NCBI RefSeq assembly: GCF_003667275.1
Contig: NZ_RCNV01000001.1
Span: 248,001-312,000 of the forward strand
Length of the DNA: 64,000 nt
Reading direction: 5' to 3'
Origin: Mesonia aquimarina
GTDB taxonomy: Bacteria; Bacteroidota; Bacteroidia; Flavobacteriales; Flavobacteriaceae
Below, in pieces: positions 46,340 to 54,763 of this stretch (positions are counted from its first letter, which is position 1; each line of letters begins with the position of its first letter). The translations under genes were made by a program, and so were the position numbers. The notes under the pieces were generated by a model. That model saw only the letters and a program-made list of their open reading frames with translations. It searched no databases and had not been told where the DNA came from.

Positions 46340-47650
46340 TTAGACTCGCGTAATTTTAGCCCCAATAGCCCGTAAGCGACCGTCAATATTTTCGTACCCT
46401 CTGTCTATTTGCTCTATATTATGAATGGTAGAAGTTCCCTTAGCCGATAATGCCGCAATTAATAAAGATATTCCCGCACGAATGTCAGGACTTGTCATTG
46501 TAGTAGCTTTTAGAGTAGATTTAAAATCATGACCAATGATTGTAGCGCGGTGCGGATCGCATAAAATAATTTTTGCGCCCATATCAATTAATTTATCGAC
46601 GAAAAATAATCGGCTTTCAAACATTTTTTGATGAATTAAAACACTACCTCTGGCTTGTGTACCAACAACGAGCATTATACTTAATAAATCTGGTGTAAAA
46701 CCTGGCCAAGGAGCATCACTAATATTCATAATAGAACCGTCTATAAAGCTTTGCACTTCATAACCATTTTTATGAGCAGGTATATAAATATCATCTCCCT
46801 TTTGTTCTACAGTAATTCCGAGTTTTCTAAAAGTTAATGGAATGATTCCTAAATGATTCCAACTGACATTTTTAATTGTAATCTCACTTTTAGTCATTGC
46901 TGCAAGTCCTATCCAAGAACCGATTTCTATCATGTCCGGTAAAATACGATGTGTACAACCATGAAACTCTTTTACTCCTTCAATATGTAAGAGATTAGAA
47001 CCGATTCCATCTATTTTTGCTCCCATAGAAACCAACATTTTACATAATTGCTGGATGTAAGGTTCACAAGCAGCATTGTAAATTGTTGTTTTTCCTTCGG
47101 CTTGAACAGCAGCCATAATAATATTGGCAGTTCCGGTAACAGATGCTTCTTCTAAAAGCATATAAGTTCCTTTAAGCCCGTTTGGTGCTTCTACGCCATA
47201 AAAACGCTCTTCCTTATTATATCTAAATTTTGCTCCAAGTTTTATAAAACCTTCAAAGTGTGTATCTAAACGGCGTCTTCCAATCTTATCTCCTCCAGGA
47301 CGTGGAATATAACCTTTACCAAATCTTCCTAATAACGGACCTACGATCATAATAGACCCGCGTAAGCTACTTCCCTCTTCTTTGAATAATTGACTTTCTA
47401 AATATTCTAAATTTAGATCGTCACTCTGAAATGTGTAACTCCCGTGGCTAAGTTTATCAATTTTTACTCCTAAATTTTTCAAGATTTCAATAAGTTTATT
47501 GACATCTCTAATATCAGGAATGTTATCTATTTGTACTTTTTCTGAAGTAAGTAGCACTGCACATAAAATTTGCAATGCTTCATTTTTGGCGCCTTGAGGT
47601 TGTATTTCCCCTTTTAGTTGTTGTCCGCCTTCAATTTGAAATGTAGCCAT
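46340..47650 (-). CDS. murA: UDP-N-acetylglucosamine 1-carboxyvinyltransferase with Asp in place of the active-site Cys
   Basis: A 436-residue MurA. It has the N-terminal GGQQLKGEIQPQGAKNEAL with Lys22, the domain core VGPLLGRFGKGYIPRPGG and many EPSP-synthase-fold repeats. At the active-site loop the usual PGGCxIG reads PGGDKIG (Asp121), so the fosfomycin-reactive cysteine is missing. MurA transfers enolpyruvate to UDP-GlcNAc, the first committed step of peptidoglycan synthesis. The Cys-to-Asp change is known to keep activity while preventing fosfomycin attack. The gene follows a DUF4290 gene by 12 bases. Confidence 0.96.
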   Translation of the reverse strand: MATFQIEGGQQLKGEIQPQGAKNEALQILCAVLLTSEKVQIDNIPDIRDVNKLIEILKNLGVKIDKLSHGSYTFQSDDLNLEYLESQLFKEEGSSLRGSIMIVGPLLGRFGKGYIPRPGGDKIGRRRLDTHFEGFIKLGAKFRYNKEERFYGVEAPNGLKGTYMLLEEASVTGTANIIMAAVQAEGKTTIYNAACEPYIQQLCKMLVSMGAKIDGIGSNLLHIEGVKEFHGCTHRILPDMIEIGSWIGLAAMTKSEITIKNVSWNHLGIIPLTFRKLGITVEQKGDDIYIPAHKNGYEVQSFIDGSIMNISDAPWPGFTPDLLSIMLVVGTQARGSVLIHQKMFESRLFFVDKLIDMGAKIILCDPHRATIIGHDFKSTLKATTMTSPDIRAGISLLIAALSAKGTSTIHNIEQIDRGYENIDGRLRAIGAKITRV

Positions 47651-47662
47651 GGGGTAGCTTTT

Positions 47663-48307
47663 TTAATAGCGTTTTCTACCGCGATTGCGGTTTCCTTTTT
47701 TCGGTTTGTTAGACTTGTGATGTCTTTTAGGGGTATTATTTTTTACTAAATCTGAAGCTTCTGTTAAATCTTCATCTTTTCTTTTCAGATTTATTTTTCC
47801 ATCACTTAATTCAAATAAATGATCAAAAATCACTTTATCATCTACAGAATCTCTATTCCAATTTAAATAGCATTTTTTCATATGGTTAGCTATAGTAAAA
47901 ACTAAAGCTTCCTTTAAATCACCATCTTCCCAACTAATCGCTTCATCTATCATCCGTTTTATATTGTTACCGTAAAAACGATATTTAGGATGGTTTTGCG
48001 GATATTCTAAGGATGCAGGTGGCTCCTGCAATTTTTCTTTAGAGGGTTTTGGAAAAGGTGATTCTACATCAAGTTTAAAATCACTAATAATGAAAAGTTG
48101 ATCCCATAATTTATGTTGAAAATCTGGGACATCTCTTAAATGTGGATTTAGATTGCCCATAACGGCGATGATAGATTTTGCAACTTTATTGCGTTCTTTT
48201 TCATCTTCTATGCTTACCGCATGTTCTACCATTTTTTGGATATGTCTGCCGTATTCAGGAATAATTAATTTACTCCGCTCTGAATTGTATTCTAAATCGT
48301 ATATCAA
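47663..48307 (-). CDS. DUF4290 family protein
   Basis: A 214-residue protein: LEYNSERSKLIIPEYGRHIQKMV at the start, VMGNLNPHLRDVPDFQHKLWDQL in the middle, HPKYRFYGNNIKRMI later, and a basic low-complexity tail (KRHHKSNKPKKGNRNRGRKRY), which could bind RNA or DNA. This is the DUF4290 layout, found in Bacteroidota next to murA. Function unknown. Confidence 0.88.
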   Translation of the reverse strand: MIYDLEYNSERSKLIIPEYGRHIQKMVEHAVSIEDEKERNKVAKSIIAVMGNLNPHLRDVPDFQHKLWDQLFIISDFKLDVESPFPKPSKEKLQEPPASLEYPQNHPKYRFYGNNIKRMIDEAISWEDGDLKEALVFTIANHMKKCYLNWNRDSVDDKVIFDHLFELSDGKINLKRKDEDLTEASDLVKNNTPKRHHKSNKPKKGNRNRGRKRY

Positions 48308-48449
48308 AATTGAAATTTAATAAGGTAATATTTTACTTAACTTGAAGTAGTAGCATTCGCTTTGCGCAAAGTACTAAATAATTTTTAATTTTATTTAAAT
48401 CAGCTAAAAAAGTCGCGTTAATTTTAGATTAAAATTTACAGTTTTTAAT
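48308..48449. other. Non-coding gap with a 12-base palindrome
   Basis: 142 AT-rich bases upstream of the DUF4290-murA pair. It contains the perfect palindrome CTTTGCGCAAAG (48360-48371), a possible operator. No gene or clear terminator seen. Confidence 0.4.
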
Positions 48450-48923
48450 CTAGCTTAATTCTACATCAAGTTGCCTTTCATCTTCTGCTGCTTTTTGATC
48501 CATTTTTGTGCCAATTAAAATCCCTGTACAAATAGGTAGAGTGATTGTTAAAAATACGGCTAAAAGAACCATATCATGTAAAAATTCCCAAAAAACAAAT
48601 GCCAACGGAACACTAAGAGCAGCCATACATAGAAATAGATACTTCTCTTTATAATGCTTTTTCGCCACAATTTTATGCTTTTTCTCTACAAAATGAAGAA
48701 TTTTTCTCTGCTCTTTTTTTAATTGAGTTAATGCTTTTTTTTCTGAAATTGAAGTCAACGTTGCATTTAACTTATCAATAGAATCATTTATAATAAGATT
48801 AGTTTCCTCAGTTAAATCTTTTTTATTCAACTCAACAATAATTTTTTTAAATTGAACGGAACTATTTACCAACTTTTTGTTAGTAAAATTTTCCGGGTTT
48901 AGCTGTAGGTTTTTTAGTTCCAT
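48450..48923 (-). CDS. Two-helix membrane protein with coiled coil, 157 aa
   Basis: A 157-residue protein with a charged helical N-terminal half (about 1-90, with KKALTQLKKEQRKILHFVEKKHK) and two membrane helices (about 95-112 and 116-138: YLFLCMAALSVPLAFVFW and MVLLAVFLTITLPICTGILIG), ending in a charged tail. I do not recognise the family. It starts 9 bases after a lipoprotein gene in the same direction, so the two may work together. Confidence 0.7.
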   Translation of the reverse strand: MELKNLQLNPENFTNKKLVNSSVQFKKIIVELNKKDLTEETNLIINDSIDKLNATLTSISEKKALTQLKKEQRKILHFVEKKHKIVAKKHYKEKYLFLCMAALSVPLAFVFWEFLHDMVLLAVFLTITLPICTGILIGTKMDQKAAEDERQLDVELS

Positions 48924-48932
48924 TTTAGAAAA

Positions 48933-49826
48933 TTAAATATTCTCATTTACTATTTTTATTGCATATTCTTTATCAACAAATTCTTTTTCTTCATCAGCTA
49001 AACTTTGATAAACTCTATTAAATTTCTTTTTTGAAAAAATATCTCTCACAGCATTTAAAGAACTATTAATCTCATTATAAACCTCAATATAATTTTTATA
49101 CTTAGATTCTTTTGATGTTTTTAGTACAACAACTGAATTTGATTTTTGACTTTTAAAATAACTTATTAATAGAGTTTTCAAATTACCTAATTCAGTTGGT
49201 ACTTCATCAACTAAAATAGTGTTATCTTTTTTAATTGAAAGTTGAAATGTATTTGATGAATTTAATTTAGACTTGGGTAACTCTTTATTAAAACTTTGTT
49301 CAGATTTTAATAAATCTAATAATAAAAAGGTTTTAAATTTATAATAATCTAATTCAAAATCTTCTTCATTTAAAACTTCTAAGATAGCATTTGAAAGCTG
49401 TGAAGTGTTTAAATCACCTCCCTTTTGTAAAGTCGCTACTTGATTATTTAACTCTACAATTTTTTTGAGATCATTATTCTTATTTTCAAGTACAGCCATA
49501 TTACAGGTCTTCATAGTAAAAATAAGTGGTGTGTTTTTTTCTTTACCATAAGAAATAAAAAATTCTGAAGGACTTTGAAAACTTGAGTTATTCTTAGTTG
49601 CTAAACTCTCAAAAATAGATCGATAACTTTTACCTGAAGCATCACGAAGAATTCCTTCATTAATAAGTAACTGCTGAAAGTCTAGCATGTTTTGCCTCAT
49701 TCTAACACCATTATCGTCCAGATGCTCATAAAAGCACTCCATCAATTTAACTTCTCCTCTATCTTGCGATTTACAGGATAATATCGAAACAATTAAAAGG
49801 AATATAATTATAACTTTTAATTTCAT
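48933..49826 (-). CDS. Uncharacterised lipoprotein, 297 aa
   Basis: I start at the ATG 49824-49826 (MKLKVIIIFLLIVSILSC), which gives a clean lipoprotein signal with lipobox LSC (Cys18) and then KSQDRGE; an in-frame TTG four codons upstream is less likely. The mature protein is helical, with FYEHLDDNGVRMRQNMLDFQQLLINEGIL and YKNYIEVYNEINSSLNAVRDIFSKK. No catalytic motif is visible and I do not know the family. It lies 12 bases after the DUF493 gene and directly before the two-helix membrane protein gene. Confidence 0.75.
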   Translation of the reverse strand: MKLKVIIIFLLIVSILSCKSQDRGEVKLMECFYEHLDDNGVRMRQNMLDFQQLLINEGILRDASGKSYRSIFESLATKNNSSFQSPSEFFISYGKEKNTPLIFTMKTCNMAVLENKNNDLKKIVELNNQVATLQKGGDLNTSQLSNAILEVLNEEDFELDYYKFKTFLLLDLLKSEQSFNKELPKSKLNSSNTFQLSIKKDNTILVDEVPTELGNLKTLLISYFKSQKSNSVVVLKTSKESKYKNYIEVYNEINSSLNAVRDIFSKKKFNRVYQSLADEEKEFVDKEYAIKIVNENI

Positions 49827-49838
49827 ATAAAGTAACAA

Positions 49839-50132
49839 TTATAACGAAATTACACCATCAATTTTTTCGCCTACTTCAATGTATTTTTGAACTACCGCAT
49901 CTGGATTTTTCATTTTTACATTTACCGAAACACTGGTATAATTACCTTTAGAAGAAGCTTTAGTTTTTATAACCGCTCCCATATTATCAAAAAGTCCTTC
50001 TAGTTTTACAATTTTATCCTTATCTGTAGGAATAATAAATTTGTATAAATATTCGCTTGGCCACAAGGAAGTATCAGCTAACTGTTCTTTTAATTTTTTA
50101 TAAAATTCTTCCGGATTTTTTTTCTGACTCAT
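49839..50132 (-). CDS. DUF493 family protein
   Basis: A 97-residue protein of the YbeD/DUF493 ferredoxin-like fold: EEFYKKLKEQLADTSLWPSEYLYKFIIP at the start and GNYTSVSVNVKMKNPDAVVQKYIEVGEKIDGVISL at the end. I start at ATG 50130-50132 (MSQKKNPEEF); an open frame extends 14 codons further but would overlap the promoter box TATATTTG at 50156-50163. A regulatory role has been suggested for the family; here it is unknown. Confidence 0.85.
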   Translation of the reverse strand: MSQKKNPEEFYKKLKEQLADTSLWPSEYLYKFIIPTDKDKIVKLEGLFDNMGAVIKTKASSKGNYTSVSVNVKMKNPDAVVQKYIEVGEKIDGVISL

Positions 50133-50155
50133 AAAAATATCTTCTTTTTTAAACG

Positions 50156-50163
50156 CAAATATA
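50156..50163 (-). promoter_or_regulatory. -7 box TATATTTG for the DUF493 gene
   Basis: Reverse strand TATATTTG, 23 bases before the ATG at 50132, in the divergent region shared with the P-loop ATPase gene. Confidence 0.6.
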
Positions 50164-50217
50164 CTGTTATTCAATCATTTTTTTAAATTGCCGTACATTC
50201 GTAATCTAAAAAGACTT

Positions 50218-50760
50218 GTGAAAACACAAAAAGTACTTTTAATTGGCGGACCCGGCACGGGTAAAAGTTCAGTTATGGCAAAACTAGAACAAATAGGTTT
50301 TGTTTGTTTTCATGAAATTTCTAGAGAAGTTACACTTCAGGCGAGAAAAGAAGGAATAGATCAGCTATTTTTAGAACAACCACTTTTATTCAGTAAAAAA
50401 TTATTAGCAGGAAGAATTAATCAACATAAAGAGGCAGAGAATGCAGCAGAAAAAATTGTGTTCTTAGATCGGGGAATTCCTGATATTAGCGCATATTTAG
50501 ATTTTACAAATACGCCCTACCCTACTACTTTTATTGAGGCAAATAAAAATTACAGCTATGATATTGTTTTTATATTTCCGTTGTGGGAAGAAATTTATAC
50601 TAAAGATCAAGAACGTTACGAATCCTTAGCTGAAGCAAAATTAATTCAGCAACAACTTATAACAACCTATAAAAATTTGGGTTATATTCTAGTTGAAGTT
50701 CCAAAAGCTAGCGTTGAAAAAAGAGTTGAATTTATTTTAAATTTTTTAAACATGAACTGA
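50218..50760 (+). CDS. P-loop ATPase/kinase-like protein (AAA_28 type)
   Basis: A 180-residue protein with Walker A LLIGGPGTGKSSVMAKLEQ at its start, then CFHEISREVTLQARKEG, FLDRGIPDISAYLDF (Walker B-like with Asp) and FIFPLWEEIYTKDQERYES, the pattern of small NadR/AAA_28-type ATP-binding proteins. The start codon is uncertain: I use GTG at 50218 because it places the P-loop as in relatives; a TTG at 50188 would add ten residues. The gene shares one base with recQ, so the two are translated together, perhaps as a nucleotide kinase near a helicase. Confidence 0.78.
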   Translation: MKTQKVLLIGGPGTGKSSVMAKLEQIGFVCFHEISREVTLQARKEGIDQLFLEQPLLFSKKLLAGRINQHKEAENAAEKIVFLDRGIPDISAYLDFTNTPYPTTFIEANKNYSYDIVFIFPLWEEIYTKDQERYESLAEAKLIQQQLITTYKNLGYILVEVPKASVEKRVEFILNFLNMN

Positions 50761-52667
50761 TGGAAAGCCATAAAAAAATACTAGAAAAATATTGGGGGTT
50801 TTCATCATTTAAACCTGCTCAAGAGGCGGTTATAAATACTTTAGAAAACAACAAAGATGTAATTGCACTTTTACCAACCGGTGGCGGTAAATCTATTTGT
50901 TTTCAACTTCCTACGCTTTTAAAACCCGGAATTTGTATCGTTATTTCTCCATTAATCGCTTTAATGCAAGATCAAGTAGAAGCGCTTCAAAAAAAGGGAA
51001 TTAAAGCTTTAATGTTAGGCGGAAAAATTAACTTTCAAGAACTTGACCAACTTTTAGATAACTGCATTTACGGAAATTATAAATTTTTATATCTATCGCC
51101 AGAGCGACTTCAACAAGAAATTGTACAACAGCGTATTTTACAGATGAATGTAAGCCATATTGCCATAGATGAAGCGCATTGTATTTCTGAATGGGGTCAC
51201 GATTTTAGACCGGCTTACCATAACATTAAACTTTTAAAAGAATTAGCACCGGAAGCTAAAACTATTGCCTTAACCGCTACGGCAACAAAAAAAGTGGTTG
51301 CAGATATTCAAGACAAATTAAGCTTAGAAAATGCAGAGATAATCAAGCATAGTTTTCAGCGAAAGAACCTCCAGTTTTTTACTTATAAAAAAGAAGATAA
51401 GCAATATGCGTTAATACGATTTTTAAAGAAAAATAAAGGTAGCGGAATTATTTACGTCCGCAGTCGAAAAGCCACTACAGATTTAAAACGTGTATTACAA
51501 CAAAATCAAATAGAAGCAGAAGCTTATCACGGTGGATTAACAAGTAAAGAGAAAAAAAAGCATTTACAAAATTGGTTAAATAACAGCTATCCAATAATGG
51601 TTGCCACCACAGCTTTTGGAATGGGAATTGACAAAGCAAATGTGCGCACAATTGTACATTATCAAATTCCGGAAAGTTTAGAAAGCTATTTTCAAGAAGC
51701 AGGAAGAGCCGGACGTGACGGACTCGCTGCCAAAGCATTTTTATTGTATAATGATGCTGATATAATTAGATTGGAAAATCAATTTTTAAAAATTCTACCC
51801 ACGCCAGAAAATGTAAAATATGTATATAAAAAACTCAATAGTTATTTTACAATTGCTTATGGCGAAGGACAAGAAGAACGTTTCAATTTTAATTTTTTAG
51901 CATTTTGCAACACCTATAATTTACCAACGTCTACAACCTATCAAGTTTTACAACTGTTAGATCGAGCTGGAATTTTAAACCTTACACAAGAATACCATAA
52001 ACAAACCGAAGTTCAATTCTTAGTTTCAGATAAACATTTACATTATTTTTTAGATCAAAATCCGCATTATGCGCTTCCGGTAAGAACATTATTAAGAATG
52101 TACGGCGGTTTTTTTGATCATAAAATTCAAGTGAATTTAGTTCTGTTAAGCAAAAAAACACAACTTAACACCGATAAAATTATTCATCTCTTAAAAGAGC
52201 TTCATCAAAAAGAAGTTATTTCGCTAGAGTTAAGAGATCAAGATACCAGTATTCAGTTTTTGGTTCCGCGAGAAGACCATATAACCATCAATCCATTAAT
52301 ACCTTATATAAAGCAACAATTTAAAAACAAACAGGAAAAAATAAAAGCTGTTTTACAGTATTTAGAAAATAACGAAGTTTGCAAAAACAAGCAATTACTA
52401 GCTTACTTTGGAGAAACTATTGCTGAGAAGTGTGGAAAATGTTCTGTTTGTTTAGCTGAAAAAATGAAACAGAAATTTTCTAAAAAAGAATTAAACAACA
52501 TTTACCAAGAAATCAAAGCTATACTAGAAAAGAATGATGCAACTACAAAAAACTTGATTGATCAACTGAATTATCCAGATGAAATAATTGTTCATGTTTT
52601 ACGTAAAATGTTAGATCAAGAAAAAATAAAAGTTAGCCCAAATAATACATACTCCTTATCATCATGA
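50760..52667 (+). CDS. recQ: ATP-dependent DNA helicase RecQ
   Basis: A 635-residue superfamily 2 helicase: Walker A LLPTGGGKSICFQLP (Lys44), DEAH box IAIDEAHCISEWGHDFRPAY (about 135-154), aromatic-rich loop included, motif VI FQEAGRAGRDG, and a zinc-binding CGKCSVC near residue 560. The C-terminus is a short winged-helix-like region and I see no clear HRDC domain; the length is shorter than the roughly 730-residue RecQ also common in this group. It unwinds DNA in repair and recombination. It overlaps fmt by 4 bases. Confidence 0.95.
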   Translation: MESHKKILEKYWGFSSFKPAQEAVINTLENNKDVIALLPTGGGKSICFQLPTLLKPGICIVISPLIALMQDQVEALQKKGIKALMLGGKINFQELDQLLDNCIYGNYKFLYLSPERLQQEIVQQRILQMNVSHIAIDEAHCISEWGHDFRPAYHNIKLLKELAPEAKTIALTATATKKVVADIQDKLSLENAEIIKHSFQRKNLQFFTYKKEDKQYALIRFLKKNKGSGIIYVRSRKATTDLKRVLQQNQIEAEAYHGGLTSKEKKKHLQNWLNNSYPIMVATTAFGMGIDKANVRTIVHYQIPESLESYFQEAGRAGRDGLAAKAFLLYNDADIIRLENQFLKILPTPENVKYVYKKLNSYFTIAYGEGQEERFNFNFLAFCNTYNLPTSTTYQVLQLLDRAGILNLTQEYHKQTEVQFLVSDKHLHYFLDQNPHYALPVRTLLRMYGGFFDHKIQVNLVLLSKKTQLNTDKIIHLLKELHQKEVISLELRDQDTSIQFLVPREDHITINPLIPYIKQQFKNKQEKIKAVLQYLENNEVCKNKQLLAYFGETIAEKCGKCSVCLAEKMKQKFSKKELNNIYQEIKAILEKNDATTKNLIDQLNYPDEIIVHVLRKMLDQEKIKVSPNNTYSLSS

Positions 52668-53611
52668 GAAAATTACGAATCCTCTTTATGGGGACACCAG
52701 AATTTGCCGTTCATATATTAGATAAAATTTTAGAAGAAAAATTTCAGGTTGTTGGTGTGGTCACTGCACCAGATAAACCTGCCGGAAGAGGTAGAAAATT
52801 AAATCAATCTGCTGTAAAAAAATATGCCTTAGAAAATAATTTGGAAGTTTTACAACCCACTAATTTAAAATCTGATGAATTTCAAGAAGACTTAAAACGT
52901 CTAGCACCCAATTTACAAGTAGTTGTGGCATTTAGAATGTTACCCAAAAAAGTATGGCAATTTCCAGAATTGGGAACATTTAATTTACACGCATCACTAT
53001 TACCTCAATATCGAGGAGCTGCACCAATTAATTGGGCAATAATTAACGGAGAAAAAACTACAGGCGTATCCACATTTTTTATTGATGAAAAAATTGATAC
53101 CGGAAAAATGATTCATCAAGAAAAAGTTGACATAGATGAAAAAGATAATGCAGGTGCATTACATGATAAATTAATGAAAATTGGCGCTAAATTAGTTTGC
53201 AAAACTTTAAGTGGTATTGCCAAAAATAACTTCAATACAAAAACACAAGAAGAAAATGAAGAACTAAAAACTGCGTATAAACTCACAAAAGAAAACACAC
53301 GAATCAATTGGCAAGCTGATGGAAAAGTGATTTATAATCATATTCGCGGTTTGAGTCCGTATCCAGTTGCTTGGACAATTTTAAACAACAATAACACAGC
53401 ATTCAATTGTAAAATTCACAAAGCAAGCTTTGTTGAAGAAAATCATAACCTAACAAATGGAAAAATTGTAGTTGATAATAAAAACTTAAAAATAGCTGTC
53501 AAAAACGGGTATATTTCAATTGAAGAAATACAACTTCAAGGAAAAAGAAAAATGGATGTAAAATCACTTTTAAACGGATTTTCTTTTGATGATGATGCAA
53601 TTATGAGCTAA
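52664..53611 (+). CDS. fmt: Methionyl-tRNA formyltransferase
   Basis: A 315-residue protein: ILFMGTPEFAVHILDKILEE at the start, VTAPDKPAGRGRKLNQSAVK, and the active-site region FNLHASLLPQYRGAAPINWAI (His about 109) with IDTGKMIHQEKVDI. It formylates initiator Met-tRNA. The C-terminal tRNA-binding domain is present (IRGLSPYPVAWTIL). The gene overlaps recQ by 4 bases. Confidence 0.96.
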   Translation: MRKLRILFMGTPEFAVHILDKILEEKFQVVGVVTAPDKPAGRGRKLNQSAVKKYALENNLEVLQPTNLKSDEFQEDLKRLAPNLQVVVAFRMLPKKVWQFPELGTFNLHASLLPQYRGAAPINWAIINGEKTTGVSTFFIDEKIDTGKMIHQEKVDIDEKDNAGALHDKLMKIGAKLVCKTLSGIAKNNFNTKTQEENEELKTAYKLTKENTRINWQADGKVIYNHIRGLSPYPVAWTILNNNNTAFNCKIHKASFVEENHNLTNGKIVVDNKNLKIAVKNGYISIEEIQLQGKRKMDVKSLLNGFSFDDDAIMS

Positions 53612-53715
53612 ACCCTTATAAATGCTGAAATAGACAAAAAATAAAAAAAACAAGCAATCTTTATTAACAATAAAGCTAAGTTATTAACAATTAACCGTAT
53701 TTACCCCATTAACAC

Positions 53716-53745
53716 TTGCACGAAAGAGAAATCCGTATAAATTTG
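53716..53745 (+). promoter_or_regulatory. Promoter of the HU gene (TTG-N19-TAAATTTG)
   Basis: TTG at 53716-53718, 19-base spacer, TAAATTTG at 53738-53745; 50 bases before the HU ATG. An exact fit to the Bacteroidota consensus. Confidence 0.9.
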
Positions 53746-53795
53746 TAGAGCAATTCAATAAATGTTTAACCAACAATTAGTTTAAATCAAAAATT

Positions 53796-54068
53796 ATGAA
53801 CAAAACGAATTTAATCGACGCAATGGCAGAAGATGCTGGAATCTCTAAAGCAGCTGCTAAAAAAGCATTAGAATCTTTTCTAGAAAACATTGAAGGTTCT
53901 CTTAAAAAAGGAGACCGTGTTTCTTTAGTAGGATTTGGTTCTTGGTCTGTTTCTAAAAGAGCTGCTCGCGAAGGTAGAAACCCACAAACCGGAAAAACAA
54001 TTAAGATTGCTGCTAAAAACGTAGTAAAGTTTAAAGCAGGATCTGATTTGCAAAAAGCAGTAAACTAA
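53796..54068 (+). CDS. HU-family DNA-binding protein
   Basis: A 90-residue histone-like protein: [59 protein letters not shown] and the ending [15 protein letters not shown] are classic HU. Small dimers bend and compact DNA. It has a consensus promoter and its own terminator, and codon use is biased to highly expressed forms. It is a single-gene unit. Confidence 0.97.
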   Translation: MNKTNLIDAMAEDAGISKAAAKKALESFLENIEGSLKKGDRVSLVGFGSWSVSKRAAREGRNPQTGKTIKIAAKNVVKFKAGSDLQKAVN

Positions 54069-54101
54069 TCAACTTTTCTTAAAAGTTAATTAGTTAAATT
54101 T

Positions 54102-54135
54102 AAACGCCTTTCTTCTATAGAAAGGCGTTTTTTAT
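54102..54135 (+). terminator. Intrinsic terminator of the HU gene
   Basis: Stem aacgcctttc / gaaaggcgtt with a 6-7 base loop and a following T-run, 34 bases after the HU stop. Confidence 0.93.
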
Positions 54136-54202
54136 AGATTTTATTTAAAAAAATTGCTTTTTGCTAAAAAAAATTTTAGATTTAATCTAAACTATAACCA
54201 AT

Positions 54203-54763
54203 TTGATTTCTTTAAAACCAAAAAAAGGAATGTTGTTAATTGCCGAACCGTCTATTGTTGGCGATTTGTCTTTTAATAGATCTGTGGTACTCTTAGCAGA
54301 CCATACAGCCGAAGGTTCTATTGGTTTTATTATGAATAAAGCCTTAGACTTTACCCTTTTAGATGTTATTCCTGAAATAAAAAAGGACTTTGCTGTTTAT
54401 AATGGTGGCCCGGTAGAACAGGATAACCTATATTTTATTCACAAAATACCAGATCTTATTCCCGATAGTATTGAAATTGCCAACGGAATTTTTTGGGGTG
54501 GAAATTTTGAAGCCGTAAAAACACTTATTGACCAAGATAAAATTTCTGAAAAGGAAATTAAGTTTTTTCTTGGTTATTCTGGTTGGGATGCGCTTCAATT
54601 AGAAGAAGAACTTGTTGCCAATGCTTGGATTATTAGTGAAAATAACGATCAAAAAGAAATTATTGAACGTAATTACCAAACCCTTTGGAAAGATAAAATG
54701 GAAGAATTAGGCGGCGAATATTTATTATGGTCTAATGCCCCAGAAAATCCTAGTTACAATTAA
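54203..54763 (+). CDS. YqgE/AlgH family protein
   Basis: A 186-residue protein. The start is a TTG (54203-54205), which gives the family N-terminus MISLKPKKGMLLIAEPSIVGD; no ATG is available before it. Conserved parts are FNRSVVLLADHTAEGSIGFIMNK, VYNGGPVEQDNLYFIH, GIFWGGNFEAVKTLI and FFLGYSGWDALQLEEEL. The family is widespread, and a role in gene regulation was proposed for AlgH in Pseudomonas, though the biochemical activity is unclear. It ends 4 bases inside a convergent gene. Confidence 0.92.
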   Translation: MISLKPKKGMLLIAEPSIVGDLSFNRSVVLLADHTAEGSIGFIMNKALDFTLLDVIPEIKKDFAVYNGGPVEQDNLYFIHKIPDLIPDSIEIANGIFWGGNFEAVKTLIDQDKISEKEIKFFLGYSGWDALQLEEELVANAWIISENNDQKEIIERNYQTLWKDKMEELGGEYLLWSNAPENPSYN

